From Dimorphilus gyrociliatus (Eukaryota > Annelida > Polychaeta > Dinophilidae), in assembly GCA_904063045.1 (NCBI GenBank), contig CAJFCJ010000007.1, forward strand, positions 3,231,404 to 3,295,403: a stretch of 64,000 nucleotides of DNA, read 5' to 3'. Numbering within the stretch: the first letter of the stretch is position 1; each line of letters starts with the position of its first letter. Shown piece by piece: positions 48,601-59,600 of the stretch. The translations under genes and the position numbers were made by a program. Under the pieces are notes generated by a model. The model did no database searches. It was not told the origin of the DNA and saw nothing but the letters and a program-made list of their open reading frames with translations.

Positions 48601-51144
48601 TTTTAATTACTTAATATTCGTTTTTAAAGATCCGGCAAAAGTTGAAAATTTACCATCTGTTGAATAGATTGCAGTACCACTTAAATATCCTTCAGTTGCT
48701 ACTAATTGAATAGATTCTCTAGCTTGTAAATTTACTTGAATAACCTCTCTCTTTTTATAAACTTTTCCATCATATGTAAGCTATAAAAAGAAACGGACAC
48801 TAGTTATCTATTGTTATAGATAAAATATGAATAAATTATAATAGAATAGTCTAAAATACAGTAGATTTTAACAATAAGAATGAAAGGGGGGCTATTTAGA
48901 TATTGGTGATCCCCTTTAATTATAAATTTAATGCAGATAAGTATTAAATTAAATCATATCAATAAGGTCTCTTTTAAAGGTATAAAAGAGGGTTAGGTAT
49001 TTATATTGTGATATATATTTAGGCTAAATTTTATACACGAATTTACCTGGAGTGGGTTACTACTTCCGGCATCGGGTAGGTAAATAATAATATTTAAAGA
49101 TTTATCATGGGCAATTACGCTTAACGTTGACGATTCTCGCCTAACTCCTCCACCTGATGAAACGTAATATAAGTCACCCGAATGCTCAGTAGGAATAGCC
49201 GTATACGCTAAACAAGATGAGCTAAGAAGGGAAAGTTATTAGATATGATTACTAATAATCTTATAAAAAAAAGTTGTGTTTTCCTTCAATTACCTTCCTT
49301 CATTTGAAAAGGCCAATGCATTGATTGAGCTTGAAGCTTCCAATTTAATAGCCTTATTATGTTTCGACGAGCCGGAAGTTAATACATTTGAATTTACATC
49401 AAATTTTACCCAATCAAGCTGATTAATCTATTGTTGAAAGAAAAGACAAAACAGAATAAAGCAACATTATTAATTATTCTTCATTTAATTATAATAGATT
49501 TAAATTAACCGAGTTTCTATCGAGTTGCTTAGATGTCGAACCAAAACCAGCTTTAGGATAGCTAAGAGTAATTCTAGTTGGGTTTTTTCCCCAACTGAAC
49601 AAGTTTATATCAGGTGTGGAACTATCCATAGGTGGAAAAGTTAGATAAAAGGTTTTGCCATGATTACTGGTAGAACAATCACCTATTGAAAAGGAACAAA
49701 GGGTGAGAGGGATAAAATTAAAAGATCTACTTTACCATATATTGGAGGAATGATAATGCCAGAATCAGCTGCTTGACAAACAAGTTGAGAAACGTCTAGA
49801 ACGATATTTTTTAAATCTGTAAATTTGTCTAATTTCCAATAATTTCTTTTATTATTTGTACTATTAGACGCTAATTTCTGAATATATATGTATGAATAAA
49901 TTAATAAATGAATGCTTAATTAACTCTTTAATTACTTTAATGTCTTGTTCTCTTACTCTGTTACCAACGCCAATAGAGTACATTGTAATTCCATATTTTA
50001 CAACGGCTTCTCTCATATAAGTATCGACTAGTTGTCTATCAATCGTTGCGGGACCATCAATAAGGAATATCCCTATATTGTTGAGGGAAAGACCCTTTTC
50101 TACCTCTAATACATCATACAGCATCTTAAAAAGGGCTCCAGTAACATTTGTTTTACCCGGCTTATAGACAATATTTTGTATTCTTTCCTTAGTTTTTTCA
50201 TTATTTACGCTAAAAAATTATTAATTATGTAAATAAATTAGCATATTTATGAATAAATAAATGCTTAATCCTTATCTTTAAAACATGTCAATATTTAATA
50301 AAATATATAAAGACAGAGAGAGAGAGAGAGAGAGAGAGAAAGAAAGAAAAGACGTAAACTACTATTAAAGTAAAAAATGGGACTATAGGGGGTCCTATAA
50401 AATCTAAAAAGGTGAAGAACCTAACAAACCTACTAAGGTCAATATACAGTAAACTTATTTTGTATACATAAAATCTTAAATATATGATAATAAAAAGTAT
50501 TAAAAAAATTGCTCAAGAATTTTATATAGAACTTTTTTTTTTTAAAAAAAAAAGAGTGTCTCTTATAATAATCGTTTATCATTTCTGTGTTAATGTACTT
50601 TTAATATCTCTGAATATTTCCTATAAGAACCATAGATCTTATTGAAAGAGAATCAAGATAAACGTTGATCAATATAGAATAGAATAGTCTTGAAAAAAAA
50701 AAAGGGAAAAATACTAAAATACTCTTATTTGTAATATGTTTAAGATAGATAAGGATAAGACTATAACTATAAATATTTATATAATTACTGATGAATTCTT
50801 TTAAATTCTACTGTAGCTTTATCACTATATTGTATAAGGGAGAAAAACACATTCTCATTTGTTGGAAAATTATCCGTAGTTGACTTTAGAAAGTCTTTTA
50901 TTCTTTGAAAATTATCTTTATCATCATCGATAACTGAGCCAGAAGAATCAATTAGAAAAGTAACATTCATCTTCTTCTTGCAATCTAAATATTGAATATA
51001 TTAATTATGTTTCTTTTCATTAGTTTTATAAAAGAAAATCTTACCTTCCAATTGACCTTGACTTTCGTGAATCAATTGACCAATTATGAATATTGCCGAG
51101 ATAATTACGTAATACTTGAATCTCGACATTTTAAACACCTCCAT
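39692..51144 (-). CDS. Large secreted protein with five VWA, four IgGFc-binding-like and three EGF modules
   Basis: A many-exon gene whose exons are connected by compatible splice phases wherever I checked. The first exon (51045-51144) gives a short signal peptide. An in-frame second ATG is at 51129. Modules in order: VWA1 (exons 50789-50984 and 49936-50209, motif DSSGS); a linker exon 49736-49877; four IgGFc-binding-type repeats at about 47770-49682, 46100-47600, 44310-45950 and 42850-44235, separated by Thr/Pro linkers; and a Pro/Val/Thr-rich stretch at about 42605-42790. VWA2 (DGSAS) follows. The final 2-kb exon (39692-41736) then holds EGF-VWA3-EGF-VWA4-EGF-VWA5 (DTSGS, DRSGS, DLSGS). Each repeat contains a WG-x-E-(F/Y)-L motif and FLNGGGRYTSQ. 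No membrane anchor is visible and the protein ends shortly after VWA5. All VWAs keep an intact metal-ion adhesion site. A role in mucus, cuticle, adhesion or immunity is inferred from module content only. Confidence 0.82.
42605..42790. repeat. Pro-Thr-Val repeat region in the VWA/IgGFc gene
   Basis: Imperfect repeats of PTP, PVP and PIP encode a low-complexity extended linker between the last IgGFc-type repeat and VWA2. It is probably mucin-like and O-glycosylated. The + strand Gly/Val frame over it is a shadow. Confidence 0.7.
44071..44091. repeat. AT dinucleotide run in an intron
   Basis: Short AT microsatellite in an intron between exons of the fourth IgGFc-type repeat. Others are at 3456-3472, 9102-9120 and 63088-63118. 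Confidence 0.75.
50311..50350. repeat. GA microsatellite in the VWA1 intron
   Basis: GA run followed by GAAA units, in the large intron (50210-50788) that splits the first VWA domain. The same intron carries a T/A palindrome at about 50530-50552. Confidence 0.85.
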
Positions 51145-51997
51145 TAAACTATCGTCGTGCTGTCTGTTATTTCAAAAATAAAAAAAATTAGGCCTAAAAG
51201 TGAATAAATAGCATAGACTGTTTGTTAAGGTCATAACCAAGTGGTACAAAAGTTACAAGCCATTAATTCGTTGAAAAGTTTACCTTTTAAATACGTTTTT
51301 AGCGACTATTTAGAGCATTCTTGCTAAATGTGTTGTTAAAAAATTAACATATAGCTATTACGTCATGGTTAAATGTTAATGGATACAATCAATCGGTAAA
51401 GTTTTATTAACCATATATAGAATCTAGTAAGAAAAAAAAAGAAATAAAAAATATTAATTATATATATATTATTAATAAGTTAATTAATTAATTAATTAAT
51501 TCTATATATTCAATAATGAATTATTAAATTAATAGTTAGTTTGAAAAAAATGTTCTCTTCTATATTAAAATTACCTAGATATTTAATCCGATCCTGAAAA
51601 AGGGCCGGGCGCATTACCTGAAGAAGGTAAGGTATGTTTAATATAAGAAACTGTTCAATACGGCCGATTTTTAAGGCCGTCCATTCAAAAGCAAGTTTCT
51701 TTGCATAGGAATAAAGGCTCATTAACATTCAACCAACGTTTTTGAAAAATTTTCAATTATTATTTAAAAAAATTTTAAGAAAGTAGAAGGAAAGAACAGA
51801 GAGGCTAGTGCTAGTCAGAGATTTTCCTTGGTATGTTTCTTGTACTTTCTCCTCCTTCTCCTTCTCCTCTTCCTTTTTTATTTTCTATTAATAGAGAATA
51901 TTTTATTATGCACTGCAAAATTATTACATCATTCTAATTATCCATTTTCTTTTACAGGAATTAACGCTTTGTTCTTGCTTCTTCTACTTTATCTATT

Positions 51998-52035
51998 CTC
52001 CTCCCCCTCCTCCTCCTCCTCCTCCTCCTCCTCTT
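51998..52035. repeat. CTC triplet microsatellite
   Basis: About ten tandem CTC units within a C/T-rich stretch. It creates long artificial Ser/Leu and Glu frames on the two strands. Confidence 0.85.
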
Positions 52036-52690
52036 CTACTTCCGCTTCTCCCCTATCTGCCTCTTCGTCATTTCTCTCATTTTTTAACAGATATTTGAAA
52101 TTGTCTTTAGAACAATTACTAAAAAAAATATCTGTTGCAAAACTATTTCGAGTTACTTTATATCCATACATTTTTTCTAGTAGGCCCCTTAAACATGTCC
52201 TCAGTCACCCGAATAGTCCTATCAAATCATTAGCAAATATGAAAAGTATTAACTTTTAATCGATCTCTTCTTATATAGGGTTATATTATCTAATTATTAA
52301 TCTATATTCACTGGAGCAGTTATAGTAATCGGGATAATAAGAATAAAAGATTCGAGAAAGGAAGAAAGCCATGATTGCGTACTCAGTGGTGGGCGGAATT
52401 GACAAAACATTTTAGAATTCTATTTTTACTTTATTCATGATAAATTCTTTTTTAAATACACCTTAAAAGGAAAATTAACGTGGAATTTGTTACACATATA
52501 AGAGTTATATAATAGAAAGGTAAAAGCAGATGACGTAGATGGGACAAAAAGAATTGGGCGATAGGGTCACAGAAAAAGTGTGTTAAAGATTTATGTAAAT
52601 ATGTGGTAGGATACAGAGATTGACAGACAAATAAATAGATATATAGATAGGACGTAAAATATTAGTTTCAGTTAAATTTAGTACAAAAGT

Positions 52691-52715
52691 GAAAGAAAGA
52701 AAGAAAGAAATAAAT

Positions 52716-52746
<31 letters not shown>
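52691..52746. repeat. GAAA/GA microsatellite
   Basis: GAAA units pass into a GA run, as in the other purine tracts of the window. Confidence 0.85.
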
Positions 52747-52749
<3 letters not shown>

Positions 52750-53686
52750 AGAATAGGAAAATTTCCCCTTTTTTTCTTCTTTTTTTAATAGAATAAAAAT
52801 TTTTTAGACTAGGCCTATTCTAAAAAATGTTGTGAATATACTCTAGGAAAAGTAATAATTATCTATTTACCTTTCTTATATAAATAATATTTCTTATAAT
52901 ATTTGTTAAGATAGTAAAATAATGGATAATTTTATCCTTTCTTTTTTCTTCTATTAGCACTTGTTGTTATTTCATTTAACATTTCAAAAGATTTAGATGA
53001 TCTTATTCTTTCAAAGGCCTCATACACACATATATATGTATATATTCTTCATTAGTTAATAATCTATAAAAGAAGATAAGAACACCTGTAAAATGTTATA
53101 TATTCTATAATTACTCTTCAATAGGTAACCATTAACTCAATGAGTTTAAAAAGCATTGATACTTCTGTTAATTGAAATAGTGAAACGTCATTTGCATCAC
53201 CTAAGTATTTTCGTATTAGAGAAGGTAGTTAAGAATATAAAAGTTTAAGCCTAAATACAAAAGCCTACTTGTTATTGAAAATTTTATGAAAGAGCAGATT
53301 GTTATGGGGCTACGTTTCTTGTTCAAGCAATTTGTATTGATTAAAAATTCTATTTTAAAAAAATGGAAGAGGAACCTTTACAAGGAGAATAAAAAGTAAA
53401 TTATTCCAGTGTAATACTAATTGAATTAATAATTTGTAAGCCTATTATCAGAGAAGATTTATTTATATCCAACATATATATATATATATTTATACTATAA
53501 TATTCAGCATAATATATATGGTATTTTATTAGAAACATAAATATATATCAAATATATACGTGTGTGTGTGTGTCTTGTGTGTTTGTTTCCCTTTCAAGTA
53601 TTAGGCTATTTTATTTTCTTTTAAGTAATAAAAATTAAATATTATAAATAAAGTATACAGAGATATAATTGTTAGTTTGTTCTTGC

Positions 53687-56600
53687 TTATTGAGACCTCA
53701 AATCGAGGAATTGGTTTGATAGGTCTGTGTAATTTCTAGCTCCTTGTGCATTGGCCGCGTCAGCCTGATTTGGGAATAATATTCGGCGTATTCTTGCTGT
53801 TGATATTCTTGGTCCAATTGATGTGTTTGCATTCTTTGCTAAAAATTTACTCCATACACCTCGACCAAACGCTTTCTGCAGGTTATGTGCCAACATTATT
53901 AAATCTCTTTTTATAGTGAGTATATCGACTAGAACCAAACTGCCGAATGTCACTACTAGCATGGTTACAGCAACGTTACCATACGTTTTTGCGTTAGGAG
54001 CTTCGGCCGGCTCTTGATTCGGATTGATCTCTGAATAAAATAGAAAGATATTGTTAAAGAATTTCAATTTTGAGCTTGAATTTGTAATTATCAAACCTAA
54101 ACAATCTTTAGGTTTTGGTACCCATTCAGCAATATTTCCGGTCGGCGAACACTCAGATATAAATGATGATGTCATAAACATCCCGTCGCTAGTATTTACT
54201 TTTATATGATAGTTGACTGGACAAGTGAAATTGACAATTGACCAAGCAGTTATATCAGTTGTATTAGCTGTTAAATCTGTCGTAGCTATAATATTTTCGC
54301 AAGAGATAATCACGCACCGTGGTACAATCCCAGACCATACCCCATTCTCGTCACAATTTATGGATGCGCTATCTATTAATTCTGTTTGGTTATTAGTACC
54401 ATTTACAAATGAACCTAAACTTATAGGTTCATCTTTAGATAAAGATATTTTATAGCCAGTAACACACGTATACACGATCTCGCTTTTATATTTTACGCTT
54501 AGGCCTGTTGGGGTACCATGTACGACGACAGGTACGGAAGGGCATTCAATGTCTGATGAATAAATAAATATTTTTTTAGGAATTAATCACTTAAAAATGT
54601 TTAGATTAACTGACCTCTACAGCCGTATTTAGATAGATAAGGATCGATATTCCATGATTCATTTTGTAAGCATTTCATTTGTAGTTTAGTCTGTAGCTTT
54701 GATCCTGGCTTAAAGTATTTTGTCTTGAAATGATATCCTTTTTTACACGTATACACTACTATAGAATCCATTAAAAAATCTTGGTATTTCATTTCGGAAT
54801 TTGGTAAGTGCTTGGGCACGCTACACTTAACTTCGATGCAGTTTGAGACAGTATCATTCCAACTGCCATCTGGGTTACATTGAATTGACCAGGTCTTGAC
54901 TGAAGATTTGAAGAATTTATAACCCTTAATACATGAGTATGTCCAAACGTTATCCATATCAGTAACATTGCCACTAACAATACTATTGGCTACATTAGGA
55001 GGTTTCTTGCAGCGAGCTACAGAACAATCTCCACTATTTTCCGACCAATCCCCGGTCGATGTGCAAGTTAACATCTTATCGGTAGTTCCTTCGGGAAGGT
55101 AAGAGTTAATGCACCACAAGTTTATAGCTTGGCCAACCTTATGGAATATCCTTGTACTGTTCATCTTTAGAGTTTTGCTAAAGTCCTCTGTTGAACAATA
55201 CGTTTCATAGCATGAAGGGGGATATTTTATTGACCATTCGGTATCGCGAGTGCAAAAAATTTCTAACTGAAGGGTCTTATCGGGCAATGAATATCCATTG
55301 TTACATATATATAGCAATTTCGTTCCCATTGGATAAAATTTAGGATCAACAAATGAGCTATTTCCTAAAAATGGTGGTGGGGGACAATTCCACGGCGAAC
55401 ATGGAGATACTGAAAAAGGTTCCCAGTATCCAAATCCAACGCATCCGATTGATTTTATTCTCTTCCCATCCGGAAATCTCATTCCGTCTTTACACAAGAA
55501 TGTAGCATTATGAGAGACATCCATCTTGATAACTCTGGCATTTACAACTTGTGGAACTGGACCACATCTATTTGGAGCACATTTGGGTCCTCTTGGAGAC
55601 ATCCAACCAGATAGTTTACAAAATGACGTTACACCGTCTCGACCATCTGAATGTAGTTGGTTATCTGGACATGGCATCCAAATTGATTGCATATATTTTA
55701 AAACTATCTTTTTACCCGACACTTTAGTTATACAAGTAATCTGCCGACAAGCCCATTCTGAAACATCTGTTGACCAAGTTTGATCATCTTGACATACAAT
55801 GGTTCTACTATAATCTTGCATGTCAAAAGACATTCCAACCGGACAGCGATATTCTTTGATTGAGCCCACCAGATAATTACTCTTGCCTCTCATTATGGCA
55901 TTTGGTACTGTTAGGGGTGGAGGGCAACTCTTGGGAATACATCTTGGAACTTGATCACTCCATTTTGCATTGCTTAAACATGTTATTTCTATACTTTTCA
56001 ACTTTGGATTATGTTCAAAGAAATAACCCTGAAAACAAACGAAAGCAACAGACTGCCCCACTCTGGCATAGGTTCCTGGTCCATATCTATCAGCTCCTTC
56101 AGCATCGTTTAAAGGTGAACAAACATCATTTTCGTTCAGGGGAATCGATGGACTGTTTGGAATTTGCAAGATTTCAGAGCAAACAGGCTCATTTCCAGAC
56201 CATCTTTTACTTAAAAGGCATTTTCGAACCATATCTCCATCGGTGTGTGTATAACCAAATTTACATAAATATCTTTTTTCGTTACTATACTCATTACCAC
56301 CAAAAAATACTGCATTTTCAACTGGTCCCAGTTCTGGACAAGTTAAAGGTTTACAATAAAGTGGCAATCCTGACCAAGTTGCATCTTCTTGGCACGTAAT
56401 TTCCTTTTCTCCTTCACTTATTTCATAACCAATCAAGCACTCATAAGAGAATTTAGATTCATAATTAGTACTTTCTCCGCTTACTAGAGCATTTAAGGAT
56501 GAACCAGGATAACCGCAATCAACTTTTTCACATACTGGCTGCTCCCCACTCCATTTTTTATCTGCTTGACAAACCCTGAAAACAACTTTTCCCTGTTTTG

Positions 56601-59600
56601 AAGTGTAACCATAGTCACATATGTATCTAATAATATCCGTAAACTGAGTTGAATTAGCCTCTAATCTGCTATGTTTGATGATCTTAGGAACAGAACAATT
56701 AGTTCTGTCGCAAATTGGTAGAACGCCTGTCCAAGTTTGATTTAAGTGACAATACAGAGAAGTTCCACTAACTTGAACAAAGCCGTTACTACATGTATAA
56801 GTCACAGTGTCACCAACAGCGAATCCGCCATTGATTTCAGCATTATCAACAAAACCAGGATGAGGACATGTTTTTCCTGAAAGAAAATGTACTTTATGTC
56901 AAATCCAGATTATATTTATTTATCTTACTAGTGCAAACTGGTACACCAAGATCGCCATACCAGTTTCTGTCATCCATGCATTGAAGTTTTGAAGAACCAG
57001 AAACCATTTCATAAGCTTCATCGCATGTATAATTCACGTGATCTAAATAGGTAAAGGAGCTTCCTGTGAAAGATCCCCATTGAATTGACGGTGGTGAACC
57101 GCACGATAGTTCTAAAATGATTAAACATATCATACAATAAATGTTAAAAATGTTTTTCTCATTGTCTTACTTTTACAACCGGGAAGCATTCCTGTCCATT
57201 TCAATGATGTACCATCGAATATACAAACTCTTTCGCCATTTCCTTCAATCAGTTGTAACCCTTTTTTACATTGATACTTGATAGTACCATTCACAATTCT
57301 ATTACCAATAACAGTTGTGTTAGGTACAATATCTGGTTCTCTACAAGAACTCGGCATGCATAAACTTTCAGTAAACTCCCATTCACCATCCATCCCACAT
57401 TGAATTTTTGTCATGGATGTTACATTCTCATATGGTAAATCACAAGTGTATTTGAAAAATTGTAGATATTGATACGGTGGTTTCCCTTCAAATCTAGTTC
57501 CATTAATAGAATGCTGTGGTGGTGTCAAACAACCAACTTTTGTACATTCCAAATCGTTACCAGTCCATGTTCCATCAGCATTACAAATTTTCACGTTATC
57601 TCCTGCTGTTCGTGCATATCCGAATATACAATTTATTATAACAGAATTGTTTGCAGCAAAATATTCCCAATTTGCTGTTGAATTTGAAGGTAACGGAAAT
57701 GAATTGCAAGTTACTGTTGAGCAAATCGGAGGAGAGTTGGACCAGACGCCATCACTGCCACAAGTTCGTGTTAATGAGCCAAATACCAAACGAGAACTCC
57801 CTGTACATTCATATGTATAATTGTCTCCTATCTTGTTACTACCAGATACTATTGAAGCTGAAGCAGGCAGATCTAAATCAATGCAATGACTTCGTACACA
57901 ACTCGCTGGGGTCGTCCATAATCCATTGGCTTGACAAACTGATGTATTCATTCCGGTTAAAGCAAAATTATGTTTACAAGTATATAAAACGGAACTGCCA
58001 TATTCGGTTGAATTAAATGTAACTTCTCCATGACTTATGTTTGATGGTTTACCGCAATCAACTTTTTCACAACTAGGTTGTGTGTCACTCCAAGAGCCAT
58101 CTACTAAACAGGTTCGATAATTCCTGTCAACTATCGAATATCCTGTATTACATGTAAAGGTAACATTTACACCAATAGGAAATGGAGGAGTTGACGGTGA
58201 TCTTATAGCATTCGATATTGCTCCAGGATCTGAACAACCAGCCTTAGTGCATACGGGTGACGATGACCATTGTCCTGTACTGAGACAAGTGGAATAGTTT
58301 GCACCTTCAAACTTATAATTTTCATTGCAGTAGTAAAATGCTTTTCCAGTATAATAATTATTTGAAATGTTGTGTAAAACTGCTCCATTCGGAATTGAAG
58401 GAAAAGTGCTACAAGATACGTCTGTAGGATAGAAATAACAATGAATGCTTGTTTATTTTCACCAAAAATTGTTTTTTTAATATAAATTATTTACATTCAC
58501 AAACAGGAGGCGTTCCACTCCAGGTTCCATTCTTCAAGCAAGTCCTTACATCAGAGCCAGATTTCAAGACATTTCTCGGGTTGCAAGTATAAGTTATCGT
58601 AGTTTCCACATGATTATCTTGCTCCGTAGTGTTGGTAGCATTTAGTACTTCTATTTGAGGAGAATCACAACGATATCCTGATATAATTAAAAAAGATAAT
58701 CAATATTAAATTCATCCCTAAATCTTATAATTTTACTATCGCAAATTGGAAATGCAGCCCAACTTCCATTCATAAGGCATGTTGACGAATTGGCTCCAAT
58801 CAATTTAAAGTTTGCTAAACACGAATGAATAGCTATACTTCCGTTTGTAGTTCCTTGGGCAAATGACACATTTCCGTGCTGAATTGGAGGGAATGTCTCG
58901 CAATCAACTAAGACGCAATCCGCCATATTATTCGGTATCCAATATCTAGCTCCTGCCTTATTTCCACAGGTGTAAGTTATTTCATATGATCCATTCATTG
59001 CCACATATCCTGGTTTGCATTTAAAATTCACCTTATCCATATAAGCCGTTCCGGTCTCATTTAAAAATGTTGAATTCTCCTTAGTGTAATTGATTTGTGG
59101 GCATCTGAAGTCTATTAGAAATGATAAAATTTACTAACAGTCGTCGTCTTTTTTTTACAAAAAACAACTATTCATAATTACATTCGCAAGCATAATAATT
59201 TTGAACATTGCAATCTTGTCCTCTATATTTTAAGCCGGGATTCGAAAAAGCATATACACACTCTTTTGAATACTCAAGAACAGTAGATTTGGCAAGAATT
59301 TGTCCGTTATTATATTCAAAATCGGCTCCTGCAGATTTAGCATTGATAAGAAACCTGTAAAAGCGTTTGTTATCATATAGATTATATTCCTATGAATTTA
59401 GTTACAGACATCGCTCTCGATGAATCGTAAAATCTTTCGATATAATCTAATAATGCAGCACCTCCAGCATTCAATGGATGTTTTGATATTAGAATTGAGT
59501 GTTTCTTTTCGCATTCAGAGATAGCATTATCATAATCTGCTGTATGATTGGAATTTTCTACCGATAAATGAATACATAAATCCACTTTATCCACTCTCCT

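Larger units (their letters stand above)
51145..53686. other. 2.5-kb intergenic region between the two large ectodomain genes
   Basis: AT-rich and simple-sequence rich: TTAA tandem (51479-51500), CTC triplets (about 51998-52035), GA microsatellite (52691-52746) and a GT run near 53563. Low-complexity open frames at 51828-52259 and its complement follow the triplet repeat and are rejected. It probably contains the promoter of the VWA/IgGFc gene at its left end and the 3' end of the sushi-domain gene at its right. Confidence 0.55.

Noticed and set aside
51828-52259. 143-codon + strand frame with Ser and Leu runs, and its Glu-rich complement
   Set aside because: Both depend on the CTC triplet repeat. 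There is no domain and no conserved signal.
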